Positions 29,870-37,607 of a DNA stretch of 64,000 nucleotides are shown here, in pieces (positions within the stretch are counted from its first letter, which is position 1; each line of letters starts with the position of its first letter). The translations under genes were made by a program, and so were the position numbers. Source of the DNA: DASQYE01 sp036389675 (lineage in GTDB: Bacteria; Acidobacteriota; Blastocatellia; Pyrinomonadales; Pyrinomonadaceae); NCBI GenBank assembly GCA_036389675.1, contig DASVWI010000003.1, positions 1 to 64,000 on the forward strand, read 5' to 3'. Below the pieces are notes generated by a model. The model saw nothing but the letters and a program-made list of their open reading frames with translations, had not been told where the DNA came from and did no database searches.

Positions 29870-29902
29870 GTCTCTGCTGAAAGCGATGGCTCAGGAGAAC
29901 TC

Positions 29903-29956
<54 letters not shown>

Positions 29957-29982
29957 GACACAAATGTCAACAAAACGGATGC

Positions 29983-30012
29983 ACTCTATGCCATATCCGC
30001 GAGGGCTGTCAA
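29983..30012 (-). promoter_or_regulatory. Promoter of the second SAM-II gene, embedded in the end of cysC
   Basis: Minus strand: TTGACA (30012-30007), 18-bp spacer ending GGATATGGCA, then TAGAGT (29988-29983). The TAG of the -10 box is the stop codon of cysC, so promoter and coding sequence overlap. TCCGTTTTGTTGACA follows at the same spacing as in the metY promoter. Confidence 0.65.
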
Positions 30013-30609
30013 ATACGGCTTGCCTTCGAGCTCACCTTCGTATCCGAATTCTCCGGCGATAGCCACAGGAATCAGCCCGCGCAGCTCCAGCTCGCGAACG
30101 ATTCTGCTCGCGCTCAGTTCCACCGACTCGTAGGCCGTCTCGACTGTGATCTCAGGCTTGAGCGGCTCTTCGTAAGGGTCTGACACCCCCGTGAATTCCT
30201 TGATCTCGCCGGCGAGAGCTTTTTTGTAGAGCCCCTTGACATCGCGCTCGGCCAGCACTTCAATCGGACACTTGACGTAGACTTCGACGAACTCCGCGCC
30301 GTCGGCCTCAATCGAGCGGCGCACCTCGTCGCGCACCTCTCGATAGGGCGAGATGGCAGCCGTCACGACTCCGACGCCGTTGCGCGCCAGCAGGCGCGAG
30401 ACATAGCCTATGCGCCGAATGTTCGTGTCCCTGTCTTCTTTGGAAAACCCTAAGCCCTTGGAGAGATTCGTCCGCACTTCGTCTCCGTCCAGCACCTCAA
30501 GGCTTACGCCGCGCGCGCGCAGCTCCGGCACAATCCTCTCGGTCAGCGTCGTCTTCCCAGCACCCGACAACCCCGTCAACCACAGCGTGAACCCTTTATT
30601 CTCAGTCAT
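29986..30609 (-). CDS. cysC: Adenylyl-sulfate (APS) kinase
   Basis: A 207-aa kinase making PAPS from APS and ATP. P-loop GLSGAGKTTL near residue 13, LDGDEVRTNLSKGLGFSKEDRDTNIRR (the APS-binding region) from about residue 40 and ISPYREVRDEVR near 85 are all typical. I start it at 30609 because GGGAGA lies about 6 bases upstream; an earlier in-frame start at 30678 falls in a repeat. Last gene of the sir operon. APS is both the substrate here and the likely substrate of the reductase encoded upstream, so PAPS may serve sulfation rather than reduction (inference). Confidence 0.93.
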   Translation of the reverse strand: MTENKGFTLWLTGLSGAGKTTLTERIVPELRARGVSLEVLDGDEVRTNLSKGLGFSKEDRDTNIRRIGYVSRLLARNGVGVVTAAISPYREVRDEVRRSIEADGAEFVEVYVKCPIEVLAERDVKGLYKKALAGEIKEFTGVSDPYEEPLKPEITVETAYESVELSASRIVRELELRGLIPVAIAGEFGYEGELEGKPYLTALADMA

Positions 30610-30628
30610 TAATTTCTCCCTCATTTTA

Positions 30629-30728
30629 AGAACAGTGACAAGTGACGAGTGGCGAGCCGTGAAGGACAGACCGGCCATGGCATTGGGCCTTTGGTTTTAG
30701 CCTGTCACTTGCTACTCGTCACTTGTCA
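30629..30728. repeat. Heptad inverted repeat, family C copy 2
   Basis: Lies between the sat stop and the cysC start inside one operon. The left end AACAGTGACAAGTGACGAGTGG and right end GCTACTCGTCACTTGTCA are complementary heptad arrays. Read on the minus strand it has the same polarity towards the next gene as the plus-strand copies, and its centre (CAGGCTAAAACCAAAGGC) matches theirs. Confidence 0.75.
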
Positions 30729-30736
30729 ATGCAATT

Positions 30737-31921
30737 TCATACGCCAGCGCCGACCGCCTGCTCTATGTCGATGGCGCGCTGGGCTTCGATAAGAACTTCG
30801 GCGACCTCCGGGCGCGAGAATTCGACGGGCGGCAGCAGGCCCGCGCTCAGCATCTCTCGGACACGCGTGCCCGAGAGCGTGACGTGCTGCGTCGTATCGT
30901 GCGGGCAGGTCTTGGTCGAGGCCATCGCCCCGCACGAGCGGCAATAGAAGGTGTGATCGAAGAAGAGAGGCGTAATGCCCAGTTCCTCGGGCTCGAACTC
31001 GTCGAAGATGTAGTGCGCGTCGTAGGTTCCGTAGTAGTTGCCGACGCCGGCATGATCGCGCCCGACGATGAAGTGAGAGCAGCCGTAGTTCTTGCGAATC
31101 AGCGCATGAAAGACCGCCTCGCGCGGGCCGGCGTAGCGCATCGCCGCGGGCATCACCGAGAGGACTGTGCGCGTCGCCGGGTAATAGTTTGAGAGGATCG
31201 CTTCGTAAGAGCGCATGCGAACGTCCGCCGGGACATCGTCCGACTTGGTTTCGCCCACGAGCGGATGCAGGAGCAGCCCGTCGGCAATCTCAAGCGCGCA
31301 CTTTTGAATGTATTCGTGAGCGCGATGAACTGGATTGCGCGTCTGGAAGGCGACGACCCTGCGCCAGCCACGCTGGCGAAAGAGCGAGCGCGTCTCGGAC
31401 GGGTCGCGGCGATACTCCGTGAAGCTCAGGTAGCGCTGGCGATTGAGCAGGCTGATACGCCCGCCCAGCAGCCACTCGCCCTGTTCGTAGAGGGCACGCA
31501 CGCCCGGGTGGGCCGTGTCGGTCGTGCGATAGACGAGCTCCGCCTCGCGTCCCTTATCGTAAGTATACTTCTCAGCCAGATGCAGCACGCCGAGCAGGTG
31601 CTCGTTCTGGTAGAGCGCCACGTCGTCGCCCTCGCGCAGGAGGCTCGCCTGCTCGTCTGTCGCCGAGAGCGTGACGGGGATGGGCCATGCGATGCCGCTC
31701 GCGAGCCGCATGTTGGCCCGCACGGAGCGATAGTCGGACTCGCACAAAAATCCTTCGATGGGTGAGAAAGCGCCCGTCGCGATCATCTCAAGGTCGGAGA
31801 TTTCGCGCGCCGACAATTGCAGCGCGGGCATTCCGGCGGACGCCTCTATCAGCGCTTCGCGTTCCAGACCAGTGACTTCCCTGTTAACCAGCGTGCCCCC
31901 GTGGGGGCTTATAAGTCTCAT
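30737..31921 (-). CDS. sat: Sulfate adenylyltransferase (ATP sulfurylase)
   Basis: A 394-aa enzyme activating sulfate to APS. The nucleotide motifs QTRNPVHRAHEYIQK (near residue 200) and GRDHAGVGNYYG (near 290) are diagnostic for the homomeric Sat type, not the CysDN type. Four cysteines in a metal-site pattern (YCRSCGAM and KTCPHD) are near 325-340, as in bacterial and archaeal Sat. The start at 31921 has GAGG upstream; the longer frame reaching 32137 overlaps cysH and is not a gene. Central gene of the assimilatory operon. Confidence 0.94.
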   Translation of the reverse strand: MRLISPHGGTLVNREVTGLEREALIEASAGMPALQLSAREISDLEMIATGAFSPIEGFLCESDYRSVRANMRLASGIAWPIPVTLSATDEQASLLREGDDVALYQNEHLLGVLHLAEKYTYDKGREAELVYRTTDTAHPGVRALYEQGEWLLGGRISLLNRQRYLSFTEYRRDPSETRSLFRQRGWRRVVAFQTRNPVHRAHEYIQKCALEIADGLLLHPLVGETKSDDVPADVRMRSYEAILSNYYPATRTVLSVMPAAMRYAGPREAVFHALIRKNYGCSHFIVGRDHAGVGNYYGTYDAHYIFDEFEPEELGITPLFFDHTFYCRSCGAMASTKTCPHDTTQHVTLSGTRVREMLSAGLLPPVEFSRPEVAEVLIEAQRAIDIEQAVGAGV

Positions 31922-31967
31922 AACGTCTTGATTCCTCAGATCGAGTTGGTGAAAAGCAGCAGCCGCA

Positions 31968-32693
31968 TCATTGATGCAGGCCGCACTCTGTTTTTTGTGT
32001 GCCGCGCCAGCGCCCGGCGCGCGGGTCTTCACCGATCTGCACGGGTGTGGTGCACGGCGCGCAGCCGATGGACGGATAATTGTGATCGTGCAGCGTATTA
32101 TACGGGACATCGTACCGGGCGATGTAGTTCCAGACATCGCGCGACGACCAGCGGGCTAAGGGGTTGATCTTGATGAGCCCGAACTTTGCATCCCACTCGA
32201 CGACGCCAGCCGTGGCGCGCGCAGGCGATTGATCGCGACGAATCGCGGTCGTCCATGCGCGAAGCCCTTTGAGCATCTCTTTCAGGGGCTCGATTTTACG
32301 CAGGTTGCAGCACAACTCCGGGCGGCGTTCCCAGAGGCGCTCGCCGTGTTCCTCCGCCTGTGCGTCCAGAGAGAGGCGAGTCGTACGACGCTCGAAGTGG
32401 ACGCCGTATTGAGCTTCGAGCCGATCACGCAGCGCATAGGTCTCTGGAAAGAGCAGGTCGGTGTCCAGATAGAAAATGCGCGCGTCCTTATTAATCTCTG
32501 ACAGCATCGCGACCAGCACGCAGCCTTCAGCGCCGAAACTGGTGGCGAGCGCGACATCCGGGCCAAACTCTTCGACCGCCCAGCGAAGCACGGCTTCGGG
32601 CGGCGCGGTCTCCAACTCCGCCGAGACCAGCTTCAGTTCTTCGTCCGTCGTTTCGTATCCGATTGACAGAGCAGCAGCAGCACTAGCAGACAT
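31968..32693 (-). CDS. cysH: Assimilatory APS/PAPS reductase, iron-sulfur (APS) type
   Basis: A 241-aa thioredoxin-dependent reductase producing sulfite. The substrate-binding region ALATSFGAEGCVL is near residue 50 and YLDTDLLFPETY near 78. Cysteines in ELCCNLRK and GCAPCT form the CC...CxxC signature of the [4Fe-4S] enzymes, which usually take APS. The catalytic cysteine is in the C-terminal KTECGLH. Start: ATG at 32693 preceded by GAGGGAG; other in-frame starts are too close to that site. It overlaps no neighbour but begins 15 bases after the preceding stop. Confidence 0.92.
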   Translation of the reverse strand: MSASAAAALSIGYETTDEELKLVSAELETAPPEAVLRWAVEEFGPDVALATSFGAEGCVLVAMLSEINKDARIFYLDTDLLFPETYALRDRLEAQYGVHFERRTTRLSLDAQAEEHGERLWERRPELCCNLRKIEPLKEMLKGLRAWTTAIRRDQSPARATAGVVEWDAKFGLIKINPLARWSSRDVWNYIARYDVPYNTLHDHNYPSIGCAPCTTPVQIGEDPRAGRWRGTQKTECGLHQ

Positions 32694-32707
32694 GAACATC
32701 TCCCTCA

Positions 32708-33916
32708 TCAAGCCGCCGAAAAAAGAGTCTCCAACTCGACCTCGCCCGCCGAGGCGAGGCTTCCCTCAAACCACTTGAGGCGCTCACGCAAGCGCACGAC
32801 CTCGCCGACGATGATGACCGCAGGGGCGCGCATACCTCCGCGCTCCGCCTCGTCTGCAATCGTCGCCAGCGTCGCCGTGACGCTTTGCTGGCCTTCATAA
32901 GTTCCCCAGCGAACGACAGCCGCCGGCGTCTCGGCGGCGCGACCGGCCCTGATCAAATCCCCTGCAATCTCACGCAGGTGCGCGACTCCCATCAGGACGA
33001 CCAAAGTATCTGCGGACGCCAGATTTGCGAGAGCCTCAAAGGTGTGTGCCCCGTCGCGCTGTCGCGCGCCCGTCACGATGGCGACCGAAGAAGAGAGGCC
33101 GCGATGTGTCAGAGGGATTCCGGCGTAGGCCGGAACAGAGAGCGCAGAACTGATGCCGGGCACAACCTCAAACAGTAGCCCCGCGCCGCTCAGAGCTTCG
33201 GCCTCTTCGCCGCCGCGCCCGAACAGAAACGGGTCGCCTCCCTTGAGCCGCACGACGCGCTTTCCGGCCTGCCCGTGCTCTAAGAGCAGACGGTTAATCT
33301 CCTCCTGCGGCGTCTGCCGACCGCCGCCGACTTTGCCTACGTAAATGCGCTCGGCTTCCGGGCGAACATGACAGAGCAGCTCCGGATTGACGAGGTTGTC
33401 GTAGATCACAACGTCGCACGTCGCCAGCAGGTCGCGGGCTTTGATGGTGAGCAGGCCGGGGTCGCCCGGCCCTGCGCCGACCAGATAGATTGTGCCCGGT
33501 CTCGCGCACGTACGGCTCGCGGCTCTGCTGCGCTCAACGCCTTCCGTCTCGCGAATACGCTCGATTGCTGCTTCTATGACAAGGTCGTGCGCGGTCAGGG
33601 GCTCTGTGATCTGGTAAGTGATGCCGGGGTGCAGGCTTGCAGCCCGCTCGACTTCGACAGGAATGTCGCCGCGCGTGTGTCTGCCGGGCGAAAGAAAATA
33701 TGGATGGACGGTGATGTGCTCTGTGCCCTGCTCTATGAGGCGCGCGAATCCTTCGCTGATCGTCAGGTGCGCGATTTCAAGAAAGGCCGCCTCGATCAGA
33801 GGATAGCCGCCGCGCACTCCTATGCGGCGCGCAACTTCCCTCACATCACGGTTCGCTTCCTCACGCCGGCTGCCGTGCCCGACCACCAGCACCCCGCTAC
33901 GCACACCTTCTCTCAT
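32708..33916 (-). CDS. Fused sirohydrochlorin chelatase (CbiX-like) and uroporphyrinogen-III methyltransferase
   Basis: A 402-aa two-domain enzyme for siroheme. Residues about 1-125 resemble CbiX/SirB chelatases (VLVVGHGSRREEANRD with the metal histidine, then VHPYFLSPGRHTRGDIP with a second). Residues about 140-390 are a CobA/SUMT methyltransferase (YLVGAGPGDPGLLTIKA, VVRLKGGDPFLFGRGGEE, PAYAGIPLTHRG). The start overlaps the sir stop as ATGA. Siroheme is the cofactor of the sulfite reductase encoded just upstream. The middle step, precorrin-2 dehydrogenase, is not seen in the operon. Confidence 0.9.
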   Translation of the reverse strand: MREGVRSGVLVVGHGSRREEANRDVREVARRIGVRGGYPLIEAAFLEIAHLTISEGFARLIEQGTEHITVHPYFLSPGRHTRGDIPVEVERAASLHPGITYQITEPLTAHDLVIEAAIERIRETEGVERSRAASRTCARPGTIYLVGAGPGDPGLLTIKARDLLATCDVVIYDNLVNPELLCHVRPEAERIYVGKVGGGRQTPQEEINRLLLEHGQAGKRVVRLKGGDPFLFGRGGEEAEALSGAGLLFEVVPGISSALSVPAYAGIPLTHRGLSSSVAIVTGARQRDGAHTFEALANLASADTLVVLMGVAHLREIAGDLIRAGRAAETPAAVVRWGTYEGQQSVTATLATIADEAERGGMRAPAVIIVGEVVRLRERLKWFEGSLASAGEVELETLFSAA

Positions 33917-35514
33917 GCGTGTGCCTCCAGCTCCTCAACGAGCGCGAGCGTTTCCAACTCCTCGACCGTGTGGCGTGAGATGTAAGCCTGAAAGCTCTCC
34001 TGCCTGCTCGTGCGGCGGTCGAGGTACTGTCGCGCGAGCCGCTCCACGTAGAACTTGATCTCTTCGGCGGGAATCTTATGCTGTAGCTCGCGCCCGAACG
34101 TGTAGCCCTCGCCCAGATGCCCGCCTAGAAACACACGGTAAGCCTCTATCTTTCCTTCGGGCGTGTTGAGAAAATCCCCTACGAAGCCTATGTCGCAAAT
34201 CTGATAATGAGCGCAACTGTTCGGGCAGCCCGTGACGCTGATACGGAAAGGCGCGGTGAAATCGGGCAGCACGCGCTCAAGATGCTCTATCAACTCGGAG
34301 GCGCGGTCTTTGGTCTCCGTCAGCGCCAGCTTGCAGAACTGCTTACCCGTGCAGGCCAGCGTGCCCGTGCGAAACGGGGACGGGTTGACTTGCAGGCCGA
34401 GCGAAGCCAGCCCGGCGGCCAATCGCTCGCGCTCTTCCTCGGGCACGTCCAGCACGACCAGGTTCTGCGTCACGGTCAGCCGTATGCGATTGCTTCCACT
34501 GAGGCGCGCGAGCCGCGCGACCTCCAACATCTTGTCGCCCGGCAGCATCCCTCGCATCGTGGCGACGCCCGCGTAGTAAAGGCCAGCCTGCTTCTGAGGA
34601 TGAATGCCTATGTGCGCGCGGTTGGCGGTCACGGGCACTGCGGGAGCGTCGCCGTCCGTCAGCCTGCGCCCCAGCCGCTTTTCCAGCTCTTCGCGAAAAC
34701 GCTCAGCCCCCCACTCCGCCATCAAAAACTTGAGGCGCGCCAGCATGCGAGATTGGCGATTGCCCTCGTCGCGAAAGATCGCGCAAATGTGATGACAGAC
34801 CTCTACGACCTCTGCCGGGCGGATATGCGCGCCGAGCCGCTCCGCGAATCTCTCCTTCGAGCCGAGCCCGCCGCCGACCCACAGGTCAAAGACGACCTCG
34901 CCCGCCGCATCCCTGAGCGCGATGAGCCCTATGTCGTTAATCTCGTGGCCCGTGCAATAGCTCGCACAGCCGGAGATGGTGATCTTGAATTTGCGCGGGA
35001 GATTGGAGAATTCGTGATTATCCAGAAAGTGCCGGTGGGCGCTTTCCACCAGTGCCTCGGCGTCTATCAGCTCGGCGGCGTCAATTCCTGCGAGTGGGCA
35101 ACCCGTGACGTTGCGCGTAATGTCTCCGCAAGCCCCGGACGATGAGAGCCCTATACGCTCCAACTCCGCAAAGATGGCGGGCACGTCCTCTATTCGTATG
35201 TAATGAAACTGTATGTCCTGCCGCGTCGTCACGTCCCCCGTGTTCCGTCCGTAGCGCAGCGAGAGGTGGCCGAGCGTCTCAAGCTGTTCGAGGCTGAGCG
35301 TCCCGTTCGGAACCTTGACGCGGAGCATGAAGTAGCCATCTTCCTGCGGGCGCTGCGTATAGAGGCCATACCAGCGCAGGCGCACGTTGAGGTCGTCTTC
35401 GGAGATGGAGGCGAATCCCTCGCGCGCATAGCGCACCAGATCGTCGAGGCAATCCAGCCCATCACGCTCGCGCTTGGCGCGCTCAACCTTATTCTCTTTT
35501 TTCGCTACGGCCAT
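33913..35514 (-). CDS. Siroheme nitrite/sulfite reductase, here probably sulfite reductase
   Basis: A 533-aa ferredoxin-dependent-type enzyme with the two-fold ferredoxin-like/siroheme repeat. Cluster and siroheme ligands are CTGKQFC (Cys-x5-Cys) and TGCPNSC (Cys-x3-Cys) in the C-terminal half. By sequence the family covers both nitrite and sulfite reductases; the operon with sat, cysC and cysH makes sulfite far more likely. The start is ATG at 35514, just after the attenuator hairpin; the frame continues upstream into the leader but has no site there. First gene of the operon. Confidence 0.9.
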   Translation of the reverse strand: MAVAKKENKVERAKRERDGLDCLDDLVRYAREGFASISEDDLNVRLRWYGLYTQRPQEDGYFMLRVKVPNGTLSLEQLETLGHLSLRYGRNTGDVTTRQDIQFHYIRIEDVPAIFAELERIGLSSSGACGDITRNVTGCPLAGIDAAELIDAEALVESAHRHFLDNHEFSNLPRKFKITISGCASYCTGHEINDIGLIALRDAAGEVVFDLWVGGGLGSKERFAERLGAHIRPAEVVEVCHHICAIFRDEGNRQSRMLARLKFLMAEWGAERFREELEKRLGRRLTDGDAPAVPVTANRAHIGIHPQKQAGLYYAGVATMRGMLPGDKMLEVARLARLSGSNRIRLTVTQNLVVLDVPEEERERLAAGLASLGLQVNPSPFRTGTLACTGKQFCKLALTETKDRASELIEHLERVLPDFTAPFRISVTGCPNSCAHYQICDIGFVGDFLNTPEGKIEAYRVFLGGHLGEGYTFGRELQHKIPAEEIKFYVERLARQYLDRRTSRQESFQAYISRHTVEELETLALVEELEAHA

Positions 35515-35534
35515 TGGATTACACCAAAAAGAAA

Positions 35535-35565
35535 AGCCCTTGCGCTTCGGAAACGCGCAAGAGCT
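35535..35565 (-). terminator. Attenuator/terminator hairpin in the sir leader
   Basis: On the minus strand AGCTCTTGCGC (35565-35555) pairs with GCGCAAGGGCT (35545-35535) over a 9-nt loop and runs into TTTTCTTTTT. The hairpin ends 20 bases before the sir start codon, so it must be overcome for the operon to be expressed. Confidence 0.8.
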
Positions 35566-35690
35566 GTCTGACTTGAACGATTCTCCAGCGCGATTTAAGG
35601 GGCGCACGCCTTCGTGCGGCAACACCCATCTGTCGCGCCACAACAAGCTGCGAACGGTTTATTAAGCTTACCGGCTATGGCTAACATAAC
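35566..35690 (-). promoter_or_regulatory. Structured leader RNA of the sulfate-assimilation operon, class unknown
   Basis: About 125 nt between the predicted start site and the terminator. On the minus strand GCGCGA and TCGCGC could form a closing stem around a strong inner hairpin, CGCACG-AAGG-CGTGCG, flanked by GGG and CCC. CGGT/ACCG nearer the 5-prime end could form another. It does not contain the GATTTAA-CTTGC-GCTAAA core of SAM-II on this strand, nor an obvious SAM-I core. A regulatory RNA or protein-binding leader is likely from its position; the ligand is not known. Confidence 0.45.
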
Positions 35691-35696
35691 GGAGGG

Positions 35697-35725
35697 ATTG
35701 TATACTATACCGGCGGGAGAGTCAA
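35697..35725 (-). promoter_or_regulatory. sir operon promoter with shared sulfur operator
   Basis: Minus strand: TTGACT (35725-35720), 17-bp spacer, TACAAT (35702-35697), the best sigma-70-type promoter in the window. The spacer ends GGTATAGTA, so a perfect GTAT-N3-ATAC dyad overlaps the -10 box. TCCGTTATGTT follows 3 bases after the -10, as in the two SAM-II promoters. Confidence 0.75.
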
Positions 35726-35774
35726 CTCAATTCTTTTTATCCGTTGATAAAAAGAATTCATCATATCCATGAAT

Positions 35775-35842
35775 AAAAAGCAAGGATGAAGGCGGTGTGA
35801 AGCATTCCTTTCATCCTTCATCCTTCCGCCTTCATCCTTTCT
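35775..35842. repeat. Heptad repeat, family B copy 2
   Basis: Left arm AAAAAGCAAGGATGAAGGCGG and right arm CCGCCTTCATCCTTT are complementary; TCATCCT heptads repeat between them. Here the element lies at the 3-prime end of a gene (the XRE regulator stop is at 35841-35843), unlike most copies. Confidence 0.75.
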
Positions 35843-36560
35843 ACAGGCGTGGTTCGGCGTAGGTCATGACGAGATACATGATGGCGTCGCGTGTGCCGGG
35901 ATTTTCATAGAGGTGTGGCACGTCGGCGCGGAAGTAGACGGCGTCGCCCGCGCGCAGCTCTACGGGGTCGTCCGCGCCGACGGTCAGGCGCAGGCGGCCA
36001 GAGTGAACGACGAGGTTTTCATAAGTTCCTTCGGCGTGCGGTTCGGCGCGCTCAAGGTGTCCGCCGCGCAGGCGAAGCTCGTAGAATTCGGCGCGGCGGT
36101 GTTTATTGAAGGGGAAGAGGGCACGGCTCTCAAAACTGCCGTCGCCGGAGCGAAGCACTTTCGAGGTGTCGGAGGTAAGCACTACGACATCGCCGGCAGT
36201 TTCCTCGCCGAGGAGATCGGCGAAGCGCACGTCCAGCCCGCGCGCGACCTTCCAAAGGAAAGAGATGGTCGGGGCGCTCTCGCCGGCCTCAACCTGTCCG
36301 AGCATGGCGCGACTCACGCCCGAGAGGGTCGCCAGACGCTCAAGACTGAGCCCGCGCTGTTTGCGTAAGCGGCCCAGATTTTCACCGACCCTCCGCTTCA
36401 AATCCTGCGCTTCCGTTTCGGCGCTTCTTTGCTCGTCTCTTTTTTTCACTGGTTTAAGTGACAATGTTTTCCTCTGCCCGTCGGCTTTCGTTAGATTTGA
36501 TCGCTCTCTTCCCCACGCGGCTCGTCTGGCAATCGTTTGATCGTCCAGAGTATTATCCAT
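35841..36560 (-). CDS. XRE-family regulator with C-terminal cupin sensor domain
   Basis: A 239-aa regulator. The helix-turn-helix is at about residues 55-110 (VGENLGRLRKQRGLSLERLATLSGVSRAMLGQVEAGE, typical XRE), and a cupin barrel follows at about 160-235 (GGHLERAEPHAEGTYENLVV, then GDAVYFRADVPHLYENPG). This is the layout of PuuR/SutR-like regulators, which sense a metabolite through the cupin; SutR controls sulfur use in E. coli. Start at 36560 with AGAGGGG before it. It is divergent from the aminotransferase remnant, 27 bases away, and next to the sulfur operon, so it is a candidate regulator of either; nothing in the sequence decides which. Confidence 0.85.
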   Translation of the reverse strand: MDNTLDDQTIARRAAWGRERSNLTKADGQRKTLSLKPVKKRDEQRSAETEAQDLKRRVGENLGRLRKQRGLSLERLATLSGVSRAMLGQVEAGESAPTISFLWKVARGLDVRFADLLGEETAGDVVVLTSDTSKVLRSGDGSFESRALFPFNKHRRAEFYELRLRGGHLERAEPHAEGTYENLVVHSGRLRLTVGADDPVELRAGDAVYFRADVPHLYENPGTRDAIMYLVMTYAEPRL

Positions 36561-36587
36561 CAAGCCCCTCTTAGCAAATCGAAATTT

Positions 36588-36953
36588 ATGACACAGATGA
36601 TTATTCCATCTCAAAGAACTGCAAACTTCCACTACGCCATACGCAATCTTGCGAGCGCCGCCGAAGTGTTGGAGCGCGACGGTCGCCCCGTCACCTATTT
36701 GAACATAGGCGACCCGCAGGCTTACGGTTTCCGCCCGCCCGCGCATATAGTCGAGGCCGTCGCGAGCGCGCTCAGAGATGATTTTACAGGCTACTCACAC
36801 TCGGCGGGTCTTCTGGAAGCAAGGGAGGCCGTGGCTGCCTACGCGACCCGTTTAGGAGCGCCGACCGGGCCGCATCAGGTGTTGATGACTTCCGGCGCTT
36901 CCGAGGCGGCAGACCTCTTGCTCACAGCGTTGGTCGAGGAGGGCGAGAGGTGA
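36588..36953 (+). pseudogene. N-terminal fragment of a class I/II aminotransferase
   Basis: A 121-aa fragment. It begins as AlaT/aspartate-type aminotransferases do (NFHYAIRNLASAAEVLE, then YLNIGDPQAYGFRPP, FTGYSHSAGLLEAREAVAAY and LMTSGASEAADLLLTALVEEGER), but stops with TGA TGA where the fold normally continues for about 280 residues. The PLP lysine and all C-terminal motifs are missing, so it cannot be active alone. No further aminotransferase sequence is seen before 37055. Could be a deletion remnant or an assembly fault. Confidence 0.8.
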
Positions 36954-37054
36954 TGAAAATGGACGAGCACGAGCGCCCACAGTGTCAGGGTTCAGAGAGA
37001 GCGCGCGCGAAATAAGTAGTTTTCAAAAGTCGCTTTTCGAGCTAAAGTAGCCAT

Positions 37055-37159
37055 ATGTGCAGGGCCAGCTTTTATTATCCGGAGTTTACCTGCCGCTTCT
37101 CTTTCGGAGGGGCGGCGCAGGCAAAGTACGTGTGCGAGCGTGAGATGAAAAGAGAGTAA
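37055..37159 (+). CDS. Aromatic-rich leader peptide (attenuator control of the pheA operon)
   Basis: A 34-codon open frame beginning MCRASFYYPEFTCRFSFGG. Six of residues 6-17 are Phe or Tyr, very unlike the surrounding GC-rich proteins. It ends 32 bases before a strong intrinsic terminator, which precedes the chorismate mutase and prephenate dehydratase genes. This is the layout of pheL/trpL-type attenuation, in which ribosome stalling at Phe/Tyr codons frees the downstream genes. The ribosome binding site is weak (AAAG). The segment 37102-37116 (TTTCGG and GGCGG) can pair with CGCCGCCGAAA at 37170-37180, a possible alternative fold. Confidence 0.6.
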   Translation: MCRASFYYPEFTCRFSFGGAAQAKYVCEREMKRE

Positions 37160-37191
37160 AGAAGAGAGACGCCGCCGAAAGCTTTACCTGA

Positions 37192-37235
37192 AGTCAGCCG
37201 CAACCACCCGAGTGAAAGTTGCGGCTGGCTTTTTT
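37192..37235 (+). terminator. Attenuator terminator upstream of chorismate mutase
   Basis: AGTCAGCCGCAAC (37192-37204) pairs with GTTGCGGCTGGCT (37218-37230) with one G-U pair, over a 13-nt loop, then T6 (37230-37235). A textbook intrinsic terminator. It is 72 bases upstream of the next start codon and not after any complete gene, so an attenuator role is likely. Confidence 0.88.
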
Positions 37236-37307
37236 GTTATCGCAGGGTCTTGCGGGCAATCGACACGTGAGAGGCGGGCTCGATCATTCAACGGAGGAAC
37301 AGCTTGT

Positions 37308-37607
37308 ATGACTATCGAAGACTGGCGAGCGGAAATCAACGCCATTGACAGTGAGTTACTGCGCCTGCTCAACGAGCGGGCGAGGCTCGCCGTCAAAGTC
37401 GGTGAAACGAAGAAGACCGCGGGCCTATCGGTCTGCGACCGCGAGCGCGAGCGAGAGGTGATCGAGCGCGCGAGCACGGCCAACGAAGGGCCGCTGGACG
37501 AGCGCGCCGTCGTCAAAATCTTTCGCCGTATTATCTTTGAATCGAAGCGCATAGAGGCTCAGGCGATGGGCCTTGGGGGCACTCGGGCAGAGACAAACGC
37601 GCGATGA
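37308..37607 (+). CDS. Chorismate mutase (AroQ type)
   Basis: A 99-aa all-helical mutase that turns chorismate into prephenate. WRAEINAIDSELLRLLNERARLAVKVGETK carries the conserved Arg and Lys of the active site, and RVVKIFRRII-like text near residue 75 carries further ones. Start at 37308 with GGAGG about 10 bases upstream. Its stop overlaps the start of pheA by 4 bases (ATGA), so the two work as a split version of the bifunctional P-protein. Confidence 0.9.
   Translation: MTIEDWRAEINAIDSELLRLLNERARLAVKVGETKKTAGLSVCDREREREVIERASTANEGPLDERAVVKIFRRIIFESKRIEAQAMGLGGTRAETNAR

Noticed and set aside
35566..35690. A third SAM-II riboswitch in front of sir
   Set aside because: A string like GCGCGATTTAAGG occurs here, but on the plus strand, opposite to the operon. 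The minus-strand leader lacks the GATTTAA, CTTGC and GCTAAAGAG order, so I leave its class open.
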